Assembly (NCBI GenBank): GCA_031216445.1
Contig: CM062218.1
Span: 21,489,501 to 21,553,500, forward strand
Direction of reading: 5' to 3'
From: Lateolabrax maculatus
Taxonomy: Eukaryota > Chordata > Actinopteri > Acropomatiformes > Lateolabracidae
DNA length: 64,000 nucleotides
The stretch's first letter is position 1, and each line of letters begins with the position of its first letter. Below are positions 44,621 through 58,734 of the stretch, piece by piece. A model generated the notes under the pieces. It was not told where the DNA came from and did not search any database. It worked only from the letters and a program-made list of their open reading frames with translations. Position numbers and translations under genes: made by a program.

Positions 44621-46659
44621 AGACCAACACAAGCAGACACACACTTTCTCCATCAAACTCACTAATGCAGTTCATGTAAAAATCCCAGCAATGACCGAGC
44701 AATACCAAATCACTATAGAGCTATTTACATATTGAATTAATGCCATATACCATACACATTACTTATTGTACAGCTATATGTGGTGATAATGTTTCATGTG
44801 AAGGATAATGATGATATTCCTATAATTGTATTAGTATATATATTATAGTATTATATTGATAGTAACATTAGAGTAATAGTATTAACATGTTGCACTGTGC
44901 TATAACATAACAGTAATCTATTGTGGCACAATATTGCGCCAAAGAAAATGTACAGTATCTGTCCATTAACTGCTGCCCCGCACACTGGACATCATCTGAA
45001 CACAAGGCTCGTCTTCCACATTCACCGTTCAGCCTTGTTCACTTTGCTCTACAGTTTCACAGAGTCTGTAATGTTAGATTAATAACTCTTACCAATGATG
45101 GTCACATGTCACTAAATAATTGTATTTTAGCGCTGGCCCCCATCTCCCATCATGCCTTGTGTTGGACTGTGTACTTAGTTTCTTAAGTTTGTTGTTTTGT
45201 TAGTGTTTGTAAGATGTCTGTTCAGAACGTGGTGGTTTATGTTGATAATTGTCATTTTTGTGATGGCTTATAGTTTTGACCAGTGGTGAGGTGACTGTTG
45301 CTTTCTTGACTCCAGCTGTGTTTTGTAACTGTGTTGTAGTTGTTCATGTCTCCTTTAATACCTGGCAATAAAGGGTTGACATTGTTGAAAGTAGCCTTCT
45401 GCTTCTTTTTCCTGTGTCACATGCTACAATATGGTGTTACAACAAGAAACATTCTTGTTAAAATAGAATAAATTGTTATGTAAGTAACATGAATTATATC
45501 ATGAAAAATATATAATGTGAAAAGGATCATGTTAAAATGGGATTTTCTTCTTGTTATGATGAGAAACTGAGCAAATATAAATTCTTTTGTCATGATACTG
45601 CACAAATTAATGTATGCATGCGTGACTCAAAGTCTCCCTTCCTTCTTCCCAGCCAGTCTGAGTGACTGCACCACTGAGTGAAGTCACTCTGTTGTTTCTA
45701 CGAGCAATGACGAAGAGGACGAAGCCCAGACATTATCAATCACACTCAGACAGGGAAATACGCAGGAGCTCCCCTGGCACTGCTACCACTACAGTGAAGA
45801 CACAGAGTAAATGGGGTGGGGGGGTGGTGGTATGGCCCTCGTTCGGCACCTCGCTGCCGCAGTCTTTAACTCAATTGACAAGAAACCTCCTGCGTCAGAA
45901 TGTCTGAGTGTTCCTATTCGACAACCACTTTTTCTACTGAAACTCTTTATTCGTAAAGGAAGCCAGAGAAAGCTGTTTTACCTCCTGACGCCTTTGCGGT
46001 ATTGAACCCTGTCAAGTCAGGATGACATACAGGCTGCATACCAACAAGACTGTGTCCAATCTGGGTAATGAATTCAATAATACTGCTGCTGTTGGCTACA
46101 GGCCTGTTCAGGATAAATGGCTCTCCTCAACGATGCCAATGCATTTCTTAAAATTGTCATACAGGATGTGAATGGGCTTTTAGATATGGAAGCAGCACTT
46201 ACTCCCATTTCATTCATTCATCCATGTGTTCATTCAGTGAGTCATCACTGCTGCTGCAGCTGCTCCCTAGTGGCTGTTGAGAGGCATGGCATACCGAACA
46301 TGCACTGAACCAGGATCATTCATTGTGTCTATGAATGTTCAAAGACTTAGCTGTCAAAGACTTAGGTGTAATAAAACATTTACAGGAGGGGGGGTGGGCA
46401 AAATAAAAGAAACACCTGACATAAAATGTAATCCAAAACAAAATCCGCCACATAAATGTGATGCTTTATAATGTTAATTTTCTGTTGACATTGTGTTAAC
46501 TATGGTAAAATATAAGGGTGTGGAAATTACTTTTGATTTCACTGTGTTAAACTTCCTGAGAACTTTTTAGCTTATGTCTTTATTGGTAAATATAAATAAC
46601 TAAATTAGCATCAAGTTAAAAAGTTTTGAAAAAACAGGTCTCCAGCTTCCAGCCATGTT
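44621..46659. other. Non-coding region
   Basis: AT-rich, no gene recognised. A short gene-like frame at 45811-46005 has no family resemblance. Confidence 0.4.
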
Positions 46660-46860
46660 AAACGCTTTGTGAGTGTTTTGGACTCAACACTAACATTCTC
46701 ACAATGACAGTGCTAAGCTGTTTAGCAGACATGATGGTTACTATGTGCATCATCTTAGTTCAGCATGTTAGCAGGATAACATTAGCTAATTAGCACTTAA
46801 CAGACCGTGCAGCTGAGGACTGTCATCAGCTTTGCAGGTATTTGATGATAAACCAAAGTG
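46660..46860 (+). repeat. Dispersed 'gctaacatgct' repeat fragment
   Basis: Contains CATCTTAGTTCAGCATGTTA, CTAATTAGCACTTAACAGAC and GCAGGTATTTGATGATAAAC, in the same order as the 11690-11965 copy. Confidence 0.5.
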
Positions 46861-47334
46861 TAGAATAGTGCTATTAGCAACCCTCTGCAGACTTCCATGG
46901 CCTGCTCTATATGTTCTGCCCACTTCCTTTGTTCTGGCTGGCAGCAACACAAATCAGACGTGAGGGCCCTCTGTCCCTGTGATTCAGATATTCACCTATG
47001 GTTGTGCATGATAAAGTGAGTTTACTTAATTTCTTATGATGCTGTACTTTAATGGTTATTTGTAGATTGGATTTGATTGAATGCTTGACCATTACACATA
47101 CATATTAGTAAATGCTATACTTGTCACCTTGCCTGTTTGCCTTGACACTAATATAATATTATAACCTACTTTAGAATGTTGATTTTCTTATGTTATGTAA
47201 TTGTTAAACGAATGTTTCTTTGTCACAGTATGTAGTACTCTACTAGATCCCCCCCACCCCATGTATGAGAGAAATACACTCAATACATTACATTGTGCAA
47301 CAATGTGTTGTAAAACGACAAATAAATGTACCTT

Positions 47335-47560
47335 GATAAAGGAAGATTTGACATGATGGAGATGAAGAGTTAAGGGATCACTGAAGTGATTACAGTTATT
47401 CCTGAGGGGCGAATGCATGTCGGTACAAATTGCATGGCAATCCTTCTGGTAGATGTTGAGACATTTCACTCAAAGCCACAACTGTCAACCTCATGTTTGT
47501 ACTAAAGCAAAAGTCAGAGGACCAAAGTAAGTACGCATTGTCTGGGAAATGTCTCTACAT
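47335..47560 (+). repeat. Fragment of the same dispersed repeat
   Basis: GGGATCACTGAAGTGATTAC, TTGCATGGCAATCCTTCTGG, TTGAGACATTTCACTCAAAG and CCACAACTGTCAACCTCATG follow the downstream part of the family seen at 11690 and 46660. Confidence 0.5.
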
Positions 47561-50500
47561 AATTCTTGTACTGAGGTGAAGGTAGTGTACAGTCAGTAGG
47601 TTATCTGAACTTTGTTGCAGAAAACAACTGCCTGCTGCTTCTGGAAACAAGGTTGATGAGAGCCGCGAGACTGAACCAAAACAGTGAAGTTGTGGAGGAA
47701 AACCAGAACACTGAGCTGACAGACGCTAAGTGTTCTGTGAACTGCAGAGTCTGTGAGTGTGACAATTGTCTGTGGGTTTGTTACCATAGTTAGCCATTTC
47801 ATATTAAACAAGGTCACGTGACCCATTGATGATATATAAATATTCATTAGAGCGTCTGTCCAAAAAAGCTCAAATCAGAGTAAAAATTATGTCACACTGA
47901 AAAAATCTGACATTAAGAACCCTTTTCAGATTTCCCATATTGTAGTGTAAAAATTATTGGATTTTTCCCTCGGTGCTAACGAGATCAATATGTGGAATCT
48001 TGATTAATTATGAACAAATTACAAATGGTTATGCTGCATTTAATTAGAATTTCGCACATCGCATGCATCAGAAATCAGTTTATAGCCTTCTGCCCTTCCT
48101 TGTCAAGGACATCTACCCACCCATCACTACAAGTAGCTACTATATGGTTTTCTATCTTATCTTTTGCACTTTTGGCAGGATCTGGACAATCTTGCCCTTT
48201 TTCTTTATGCATGCCCAGGACGTGGTTTCCCTCTGGAGTATTTTGCATTGAATAGTGAAGAGATTTCTGTCGATACCTGATTACAATGCTGCCGGTCTCT
48301 GGCTCCAGAATTGTTCCATCTTCCAATTCTTTCAGTCAAGGTCTCATGTTTACATTCAAAGACAAATACCATCTGCTAAAGGCCACAGCATGACTGTAGT
48401 TTCCACAGGTTGTTTTTCTCACTCTATGAATTTTACACGTACAGTTCGCATGTTAGTGTCCATTTGCTAGTTTTAAGGTCTTATCATACTGTATGTATAT
48501 ATAATAATAACAATATTAGCACTGATTAAACATACTTTTGCCACACCATTACATTTCTATAGGAAAACAGGTACTGTCAGGTTCAACTTTTTTGCCGTGG
48601 CCCTCTGCAGTGGCACCCGTGCTCCGCCACTAGACTGGCACCATTCAAGTCAATAAGGAGGCTGCGTTTTTTCACAAACAGCGAAAGTCAGTCTGAACAT
48701 GGCTTTAAATATCTTAGTGTTTGGGTCTTCATCAGTTTAATTTTCCAGGAATTATTGTTTTATAAACAGGATTAAATGGTGTACATTTCTGGTCCATTCT
48801 CTGGACATCCGCAGAGTCTCCAAAGAGCTATCGCATAATTTATATTTATATATATATATATTTAAGTATATATGTATAATTCTTGTCTCTGAGACAAGAT
48901 GACCTGAGGACTCAGCTACCAATTCAACGGTGTCAATAGGAAATGGGTTTTCAGTACGTAAAGGGTGGCACTGTTTACGCCCAGACAGACTGTCTGATCT
49001 GCTGTTGGCTCCTGGGGCATCTCCTCCTGTATGTTGACACACTGTAAAAAGTTCATTTCCTGGTTTGATGAGGACTGGAGGCAGAAAGTAGCAGCCTAGG
49101 TTTACAAACCAAATACAGCTGCCTGACTTAATAGTTTAGTGTGGAACCTGTATAATGATATCCATAAGAGATGAGGGGGGGTGTAGACATATGACTCTAA
49201 TGATGAATAAAAGTTTATCACTTACCAACGGAAATTACTGTCCTTGTTCAATTATGTATTTATCATTTGGTGGGTCATTATGATGGCCATTAGAGCTCAG
49301 AAACCCTCACCACATCTACGTGACTAAGTTTCATCTACTGTATCTCTGCAGCAAGAATCAGAAACAAGACAAACAAACCTAGCAGCTGAGGAAGTCATGA
49401 TATCCACTCAGGCTCATTCACAGTTTCAAAGAAGACTTCTGAATAATCAAAATGTGTATTAATTCAGTGTTTCAGCTTCTGCATCTTTTAATCAGCAAGA
49501 TCAATACTCTCGCCTGCACCACATTAATTTACAGTGTCAGTGTAAGTGCTCACGCTTCCATTTAGCGAGACAGTAAGCTAAGATTCAGCATGTGAAATAC
49601 TGGCCAGTAATTTTCTCTGTGCATTTGAATATTCATTGTGGAAAATATAAAAGAGAGTGAGATAAAAAAAAGTGCTTAACAGCCAGTCAAATGTTAAGTG
49701 TCATTGATCTTTCTTAATTATCACCCTCCCATAGGACTGAATTCATGCAGAAATCCTCTTACACCTGTTTGTGCATTCAGTATCACTGGAAAAGCCGCTC
49801 TCTGTACTGTCGCACACAGCTTATTCATATTCTAATTGTGCCTTTATTTAAAGAAAAACAAAAAAACATAAATGTGACAAAAAGTAGACACTGCATGCAA
49901 GAAGGACAATACCGTCACAATGATCAATGCCATGGTTAATGTACTATCAGCTGGGTTGGATAAACCAAATACTGGGTCCTACTGTAGGGCAAATGTGACC
50001 TGCAGGCTCTTATTGGCCCCCTTATCCCTCCCACTTCCATAACCAATATATTGACTGAAATAGTATTTTTATTAAAAAATATCGAGCATTTTATTAAAAA
50101 ATATAGAGCATGTTTAACAGATTATCCAAAAATGCAAAATATCATTTAAGTTTATAAATGTTGCCCAGCCATTCTGTGGCAAAAACAAACAAAAAAAAAA
50201 AACAAACAAAAAAAAAACTTTATTTAGAAGAAAAGCAAATTTCTGGAAATGCATTGCAACTCTGAAATACCTTCTTCCCAGTGTAGAGAGTAGTAGGGGC
50301 CACATACAGCAGATACCTCCATTGGATGTTGTATCAGAAATGAATGCTGACCACATTAATCACGACCGCCATGTGGGATCCTATAATCCCAGCCATTTGG
50401 GCGAGCAAGCTTGAGTATTCATTACTTAATACACACTGCACACAGGCTGAATGACTCACTGGTCTCTGAAGTGCACCGCAGTCTCTGTTGTAATTTCTGA

Positions 50501-51427
50501 CAAACGAGTTGCTTTTATCCATTCCATCATCCTTTCTTTCAAATCACATACTGAGAGGCTTTTTACATGCAAATATTTACTCTGGTTTTTGTTTTTTTGT
50601 ATTACATGAAACCACAGTATAAGTCAATTTCTAAAGACAAAAATGATCTTTGAACATGTTTTCACACCTTTTATAAAGACAAAGAGACCATTGTGTTCTT
50701 GTCTTTGAGATTACATTCAGTGCATAGATACTGTAATTTCTGCTGCTAAGCTCCACTAAATTTGTTACAATTACAGTCCTTATAGAGAGGAGGATACATT
50801 GTGTACTGACAGTAAAGGAGCTGTTAAGAGCTGCGCTCTCTCCACAACAGGATAATTACTGTGACAAGAAAACATATGGGAGTCCCCTGCTATTTTCTGC
50901 CCTTTTGTCTATTAAAAACATTTAAAGCGATATCCCAGAGTCTAATGCATCACTGTCATCAGTTCCAGTGTATCACACTGGATAATGAGCTAGAGCAAAG
51001 CACTTTCAACACATTTTCAAATTTTCTAAATTATTTAATGAAAAAAAATATAATAACAGGTGCGTTATAGTGATCCAACTTACTAAACATGAATATGACC
51101 ATTTCAAACAGTTACTATTTGTGACTTTAAATTTACATGGAGTCACTGTTCTGCATGAAATAACCATAATCTTATTAAAACTGAAGGACATCTTTACATT
51201 CATTATAAAAAAATATAAAAAAATGTTTATTTTAAAAACAACTCACAATTTTGCTGCTGCAATGACCCACTTTCCTTCCAAAGACCATTATGGGATGATG
51301 TAATTTAGTCTAATGTAATCCTTTTATCAAACTATAAGTCTGAATGAAAATGTTACTGTGCATATATATTTCCTCCTTACTGGGAGTGGTATCCAGCCAT
51401 GCAGATCTATCTTTATCTGTTTAAGAC
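47561..51427. other. Non-coding region with possible conserved elements
   Basis: No gene found. About 49440-49800 is unique-looking, AT-rich and dense in homeodomain/octamer-like words (ATTAATT, ATTTGAATATTCAT, TTAATTATC); it could be a regulatory element of TAC1. A TA-rich tract is at 48841-48870. Confidence 0.35.
48841..48870. repeat. (TA)n-rich tract
   Basis: Imperfect TA repeats, about 24 bases. Confidence 0.8.
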
Positions 51428-51560
51428 TTCAGAGGGATAGTTTGGATTTTTTGAAGTGGAGTTGTATGATGCACTTATCCATAGTCAGTTACTTACAGTA
51501 GCTGAGGTTCAGCGCGCCCCCAGTTTGGAGAACCGAAGTTGATTTTATTTCTCGTATACT
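51428..51560 (+). repeat. Dispersed teleost repeat
   Basis: GGATAGTTTGGATTTTTTGA, then ACTTATCCATAGTCAGTTAC and CGCCCCCAGTTTGGAGAA. I recognise this as a common percomorph interspersed repeat. Confidence 0.5.
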
Positions 51561-53094
51561 GGGCAGTAAAAAAAAAAAAGTGCACATGACCCTCAACACC
51601 AGGGAGAATTGATTTCTGTTTTTACACGTCTTGATTGGGGCGTTGCTGGGATAGGAGTTGACGTGACATTGCCTTACATTAAGGTGCGAAGTACAAATAA
51701 CAGAAGATCCCATTTTGTTTTTGGTCTAGAGGACATAAATACTCAATCAACTGAGAGTATATTTAAGTGACTGTCCATGCAATTCATAGTAAAATGTGCC
51801 AAAAGGTGGGTGAGCATTCCTATAAAAGCCCAGTATTCATGCTAAGGATGTTTTGACCTATCATTAGGCCGTGCATTGGGTATCAGGCTGTGTCTTCATA
51901 CTGGTCCCTCTGATTTAATGTTAATTTACTCCTCATGCACTTATACAACATTCAACAGAGCCATCAAAATCTGTGCCTTTCAGTGAAGACCAAAAAATAC
52001 AAGCACTCGTGGTTGAGTCGAGTTCACACTTCCAAATCTAAATACTGACAGATTTTCATGCGGTTGTCTTATCAGGTTTTGCACAAATATAATGTCAAGT
52101 CAGATGTGGCACTCTTAGCCATCAATCATACTGATATTGACCGAGCAGACAGTCTCTTTGGACTGTTCGGTCCCATGAGCCACAACTCTGGTTGAGGCTG
52201 TTCAGGCACTGAATTCATTCTATGATTTGTGCAATTATTACTTTTTCCAGGTATAAGAATATCTGTTTCCATTACACAAGGTTTGTGTTTGGCCATAGGT
52301 TAGAATATTTTGTATCTCATTGCAGGTCGATTTTGCAGGCGAAAACATATTTCAGCGCGTACCCTCAACAGAATTCTGTTTATTTCTGTTTGAAAACATG
52401 CAACCAACCCTGAGGGGCACCTCTGGATGAATGTGTTTTGTTCCTGATGCATCCATTTAGATGTGCCAAAGCGAGGGACCATGGCTGCATGGCCTTTGTA
52501 AAAAGCCAGTGTGTAGGGTTTCTATTAAGCAAGTGTGTAGGATTGACACTGGAAATGGAAAAGTAGAGCACGCTTCAAGGCTACACTGACGGAAGGGGCA
52601 CAGCCTTGGCACTTACAATACTGAGCTGTATCAATGGAGACTCGCTCGCCTGAAGAAAAGCTGCTAATACTGTGTCAGCAATCACCCACTAGTGCAGGGA
52701 TCAAAATGGTGGGAGTCATTGCCACGCATTGTAGCTGCTGATGTGCGTGAACATTTATGAATCAATTCAGATGTATCATCGGGCCTCTCTACCTCTTATT
52801 CTGAAGCTTGCACACACAACACTTTGCAGTACAACCTAAGCCACTACTTTACAATGTTTTCAAAATAACAGTTGCAGGCCAAAAAAAAAGGTGAAACTTC
52901 TGCTACTTATAAACCAAGCATAGATCTGCTACTTCTGCCATGGGTTAGCAGCAGTAGTTAGCGCTACCCACCTTGGTTTTCTGGCCTGAAAACTTTGCTG
53001 TCATCAACTTCATTTATGAATTACGTCCATATCAAAAATCATTTAATACTGACATTCCTGTGGGTTTGATGCGGCGACCATGAACTGAACCTCT
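51561..53094. other. Non-coding region
   Basis: No gene, RNA or repeat confidently recognised. Confidence 0.4.
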
Positions 53095-53420
53095 GTTGCA
53101 TGCAAGCGGCAACCTCTGGGTCTGAACAGTAAGTCTTAAGTGCCTTAAACCTGCATTCTCTCCAACAGCCAGCAGGAGGCGACTCCACTGGCTGAAAAAA
53201 GAAGTCAGATTGTATAGAGGTCTATGTGAAAATGACCCGACTTATCACTTGATTTATTACCTCAGTAAACATTCTTCTAATGAGTTTATGGTCTCAATAG
53301 CTAGTTTCAGGTCTTCTTCAGTACTGCAGGATGTTCATTTTGTAAGTTATGGTCACATTTAGACAAAAATAGAAGATAAAGCAGCGTTAGGGCGTGGCTA
53401 CCTTGTGATTCAGAAGTCGC
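53095..53420 (+). repeat. Dispersed teleost repeat
   Basis: Contains GCCAGCAGGAGGCGACTCCA, GTCTATGTGAAAATGACCCG, GAGTTTATGGTCTCAATAGC and AGGGCGTGGCTACCTTGTGA, in the order I know from other fish sequences. Confidence 0.5.
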
Positions 53421-55734
53421 TACCAAGGCGACCAGCAATCAGGATGAGGCAAATTGAAATAAAAAATAAATAAAAAAAAATAAAAGGAGCTATCCCCTTT
53501 GGTGCCCCAGCCTGGTTTTTCTCATCATTTCTGTTTTAAGGGTATTAATAATATCTAATCATCATCACAAAAGTATTATATTTTATTTTTTCTTATTTTG
53601 TATTGTAATTTTATTTTGTTCTTCCACTTTTTTAACCTAGCTTAGTTAACAACATCTGTATTATTTATTTACTTTTTTATTAACACCTCTCCTTCCTTCT
53701 TGCAGATACCTGCACATTCCTCTGGTCACGGCTAGGCATCTATGAACACTTGACACACCTACAAAACACAGATCCAAACATGCACCCAAATATAAAAATT
53801 ACTTTCACTCACAACGGCGACTAGTGTGTACTGACCAATGTCAATATTTATGTTAAAATGCCAAAATAACAAAACGAACTAAAAAAAACAAGAAGCAGTC
53901 ATTTAAACAACCTGCAACTGTTTCTCACCACTGAAAAAAACGGTTATCAGGCACTTCCTGTAACAGTTTTTCTCCAAAATGAAACAACAAAAATCCAATA
54001 GACTAGACTTTTATAGAACAAAGTTGTTTGTTCAAAAACAGCTCCATATTAAAAATTCACGTGATGGGATCAGGCATCTTGTGAGGACAGAGTGTACCCG
54101 CTATATTGCAATTCCATTTTAATTCAGGGTGCACTTATCAAAAAGCAAATGAGAGGAGTCCTTGTCAGGCTTGAACCACAAGTGGACACTTCTTTTGTTC
54201 CCTAAAGAATATTAAACTGAAGACATCTGATTAAAAATGTAAGGCTTGTCCTTTTACATTTTTCTTCTTCTTGACAACTGATATGTTAAATATGAATAAG
54301 CAGCATTTTAAAATTCCAGATAGATTTTAGAAGTAATTCAGCACTGTAAAATTTCAAACTTGACAGAACCAAAGGGTCATTAAAATTTGCGTGTGGAGGA
54401 ATGACAATAATCCACTGAGATCAGAAGGCAAAAAGGCAAAAAACTGAACAACTCATCACACACTATCACAACTAATGTTTCCCTAATTATGCTTGAAAGC
54501 TTAAACCTTTTCCGCGTCAAGTATGAAGCTGTGAAGGTGACGAGTGTGAGAGGGATCCTTTCTGAGTTAGGAAGACTTCACACCAATCACACTCGACATA
54601 AGGTCACGGACCAGCAAATAAACGGATGAAGCACTGGGTGGATTCTTCATATGTTGCCTATTGCTGCATGTTCTTCTAAATTCTAAGTTCTTGTGTTTTC
54701 TGTTGAGATGGTCGAGGAAATCATGTGTCATACTTGCAGTTTTAAGAATTAGAATTTAAACATCCCTGTCCAATCATTTGACACAGAGGGGATTTCATGG
54801 AAATTTATTTTGCAAACACATGGCATAACACATGGCTTTGATTTACTCCCTAAAATATTTTTAAACAGAATCTCCGAACAGTCCCAGCTGCCAAAATGGA
54901 GAGGAGAGGAGGGTGGAGTGTCACTGTGTTCAATAACGTTCAATCATTAACGTTTTACAAGGAACAGTGAGTGCTCTGGGACCTTTTCCCGAGGGCTGTA
55001 TAAACATAGTAAACTCCTCGGTGGTAAAAATTATCCTAAAAAGACATTATTGTATGTCAGTCAAAAAAAATTTACGTGCATTTGTTTTCATTAGAGTATA
55101 AATATTTGCCTGATAACCACTTCCATAATATGTGATTGATAGAAATATGTAAATGCATAAAATAGCTTCCTTTTTTTTTTGGAAACCTCTGACTTGTAAA
55201 TGTCATTACTGAGTCAGTTCACAGAATTTTTGTCTTTCTACTTTGGTTAGAAAAAAAAAAAGTCAGTCCTGGGTGGTTCCCATAGAACGGATTCTCTTTA
55301 TCTGAGATTGGAAAGTTAACTGGACTGGCAAAACCAAGCAGTTAGTCCTCATCCATTAAGTCTTTTCTCGTCATACTGAAAAATACTTTTCGAAAACACT
55401 TTGGATAAAGCATAATATCAGCTTTGTGTCACTTGTCCAAGTGAATGGGTTAATCACAGAAGTAAAACGAGAAGTAAACATTTTTTTAATCCTGACTCCT
55501 TTCATGGTCAGTTTCATCATTTTCTCCCATTGTTTGATTAGATTTAAAATTCAGCTAATATTCCATATTTGTTGTCATGTGTAATAAAGAAAAAGAAATT
55601 CCCCGTTTGCTGCTTCTCAAAGCAAAGAGTGTATTTAATCTGAAGCTTGTGTCCAAATTGGAAAGAGTTCCTCCTCAGTGAGCAGGAATGCACTAAATGT
55701 CATACCAACCTAACGGTTAGATTTTGGTCAGCCA
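53421..55734. other. Non-coding region
   Basis: AT-rich with several A- and T-runs. No gene recognised. Confidence 0.4.
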
Positions 55735-55905
55735 TTAGTAGACATTTTGGTGCATGAGAAAAGGTCAGAGGATTACCAAAATCATTAGGATTCATCCTCT
55801 GGGGACAATGAATATCTACAGTAAATGTCATGGTGGTCTGTGCAGATGTTGAGATCTCTGCACTGGAACAAAGTGTTGGACTGACAGACCTACCTTTTCA
55901 AAATT
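55735..55905 (+). repeat. Fragment of the 'gctaacatgct' family, downstream part
   Basis: GGTCAGAGGATTACCAAAAT, CATTAGGATTCATCCTCTGG and GGACAATGAATATCTACAG. The last 100 bases of the window carry a related piece. Confidence 0.5.
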
Positions 55906-56942
55906 ATCTTTACATATGACCTGTTAGCTTAGCCAATATGTTGCGGAGGAAAATTGCGACCTGGATTATGTTTACTGAAAATGTTTTCTTTTTTCCAATC
56001 CAGGTGTGACATCCTACTGCACAGACGATGTAGAAAGGTAGTTGGGTCACTACAATGGTTAAGGACAGGGACAGATCATGGTATGTGGACTAAATATATT
56101 TCATAAAGACCATGATTTTACCATAACCATAAACCTCAGTTGCAATAATATTTGAGGAAAAACAAATGAAATAGTTTCTCTATATGTTGATAAAATACTA
56201 AACAAAATCTTACTTTGTCCCAGTAAAATGTTAGGGTTAAATAACTGGGTCATTTTCAATTGGAACTACACAAAAAAGCTTCACTTCCCATCCACTGGAG
56301 TTTCAATTATGTCAAAGCTATTCAGTTGAAATTAGTATTATTGCACTGATTAGCATGGTGAGAAATTACCTGTTCACTACACTCCATTGGATCTGATTAT
56401 TTAGCCCGCTCCTCTCCATAGCTGAAAAGTGACATTTGTGTCTATCAGTCTCCTAAATCTGTTGATGACGTTTTGCTTTCTTGGTTTCTAATTGATGTTG
56501 ATAAAAGGTCAAAGATCACTAAAGGCTTCTTCATGTATGTACTTTGATCTGAGGATGTGAGGCACCACACTGGCTAATGAGGGGGTGATAGGTCTGTGAG
56601 TATGGGTTAGAAGGTGACATACAGGGGGCAGACAAAATAATGCAAACACTTCATGGAAAATGCTTTACATCTCACTTTAACTATGAAGTAAGTTCATTAC
56701 AGTAAATACGACAACAATTAAAAGCTTGGTGATAAAGGCTGTTAGTAACCTTGATCAAAGTCAGTGTCCATTGGTTGAAAACACATGGATGTTTGAGATT
56801 TGTTTTACCAGATGACCTGGGTATCTGCCAGTCTTCTAGGAAGTCAGTTATATCCAATACAGCAGTCATTACTCACACTGGTCACAAGTAAACAAGTAGG
56901 CTTATTAGGTAAGTAAGGAACTTTTATATAGCACCTTTCAAG
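55906..56942. other. Non-coding region
   Basis: No gene recognised. Confidence 0.4.
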
Positions 56943-57398
56943 TAGCCTGGGAACCAGACGAATCTGTGAGCTCATGTTTTATTTGCTCTGGCAGATACGT
57001 CTGGACCCTCTCCCATTCAGACTGATTTCCCCAGAACTAATATGTGGCGGACGAATCGCAACCATTTCTCTAGTATGATGCGGGTTTAATATGATGATTG
57101 ACAGAGGAACACCGTTAACACATTTTCATAAATAACCAAGATGACGGCTGTCGATATGAAGTGTTCCACGGCCGGCTGCAGCAGCAGAATTAAACGGACT
57201 GGAAATTTTCTATGAAAGAAGAACTGCACTTAAACTTTATGTTGATAAGAAATGTGTTTGCCGAACTTCTGATATGACGTACCGTCTGACAGGACGGCGT
57301 TTTGTTGCTCTGGTTGTCTCCATCCCTTTGAAATCCAAAATGAACTGAGAGGTTCCAGACTAATACGCATTTGCAGATTAGTCTGGCGATGGCAGGTT
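56943..57398 (+). mobile_element. hAT-like MITE, most complete copy
   Basis: Starts TAGCCTGGGAACCAGACGAA and ends AGATTAGTCTGGCGATGGCA. The ends are imperfect inverted repeats of about 24 bp. Flanking 8-mers CTTTCAAG (56935-56942) and CTTTCGAG (57399-57406) match at 7 of 8 bases, the target duplication size of hAT elements. About 456 bp, non-coding, so it must have been moved by a transposase elsewhere. Three other copies are in the window. Confidence 0.7.
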
Positions 57399-57427
57399 CT
57401 TTCGAGAGCAGGTGTATCACAAAGTGC

Positions 57428-57960
57428 TTCTGTAACGGGTGGTGTAAGGACCCAAACGCAGCACACAAGACCCAGGGATCGGTACGTGAAGACTATTTTC
57501 TGTTCAGCAGGTGTAACAAGCGGCACACAGAAAGACCATCGGGCAAGCTGTGGTTTGTCACAGAGTCTTTTAGCCCCCTTGTTAGTTGTTGAGTCACTCC
57601 AAAACCGGAACAGAAGGCAGGTGTATTTACCGGGGTTCAGGCAGGGCGGAGAGGTCCAAGGCTGGCGGTGTCGGCAACAGGAAGGCAGTCCGTGGGTAAG
57701 GCAGGTCAGTTCACCGGGATTCAGGTAGAAGGGAAAAGTCCAGGGCAGGCAGGGTCAGCAACGGGAAAGCAGTCCAGGGAATATCGCTGAAAAGTCTAAC
57801 ATACATAAGGAACATTCTGGCACTGAGTGTGTGTAAGGGAGGAGTATAAATAGGCGCTAGATTAGTGATTGCCAGCAGGTGAGTGGACAGGTGAAATGAG
57901 TGAGGCTGATGAGGAGGGAGTGGCTGACAGGTAGAGTGGAAGGTGTCGCTGAACTGTGAC
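57428..57960. repeat. Dispersed teleost repeat
   Basis: Starts near GTAAGGACCCAAACGCAGCA. It has internally repeated words (GGTTCAGGCAGGGCGGAGAG / GGATTCAGGTAGAAGGGAAA, GGTGTCGGCAACAGGAAGGC / GGGTCAGCAACGGGAAAGC) and ends with GGAGTATAAATAGGCGCTAG and purine-rich sequence. The duplicated internal units suggest a composite or retroelement-derived repeat; the class is unknown. Confidence 0.4.
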
Positions 57961-58059
57961 AGCTTCACAAAAGAAATAAAGCATCCAACATACGTACTGA
58001 CATAAAACACCATAAAATAGAAGATTACACAAAGACAAGTTGGAACAAATGGGTCTAGA

Positions 58060-58335
58060 GCTGTCTTGTGAAGGTGTCCACAGAGCGAAAAATCCAAAGG
58101 GAGAGAGTTCAAAAGTTCTGGAGCCCCAACCTCAAGACACAGTATCCTTCAGTTTTAATCTTAAATCAAAGAAAAACCAGCAATCCATGATCAGGGGACT
58201 GTAGAGACCTGCTGGTGACCTTGGACTGCAGTAGGTTTCTACTGTAGGCAGGCATCTGACCATGCAGGGCTCTGTAAGCGATTGAAAGAACTTTGAATTG
58301 TATTCTAAATGATGTAGATTGCAGTTCTAACAAGC
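58060..58335. repeat. Dispersed repeat, possibly an antisense LINE fragment
   Basis: GAGTTCAAAAGTTCTGGAGC, GGACTGTAGAGACCTGCTGG, ATCTGACCATGCAGGGCTCT and GAACTTTGAATTGTATTCTA follow the order of a well-known fish repeat that is antisense to a LINE coding end. Confidence 0.45.
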
Positions 58336-58734
58336 TTCAATACTAATCCAGGCCAAGTCAAAATCTTGACTGCTGGGAGATAAGCTTTTTTGCAACAGTT
58401 ACACAGCAGAAGGTACAAACACCATCATCAGTTATACATCCCCTGAGAAGGTTGCTGCACATAAAAAAGTAGCATCCCAATGTGCCAAATGTTTGTCACC
58501 AAAGATTGAATGAACTCTTGCTGTGCAGAGCTTACGTTACAAGGCCGGTCCAAGTATTACAGTATTTACTGAGGCTTTTAAATTTGCCTGTTTGTTATTC
58601 CATGTACTGTATCTTCTTTCATATTCCATCTCATAATTCATTTAAAAAATGTATTTGTGTATTTGTGTGTGTAATATGTGTATATTAAAGCTGTTCAAAT
58701 CAATGATTTATATTGTCAATTGGTGTGATGACTA

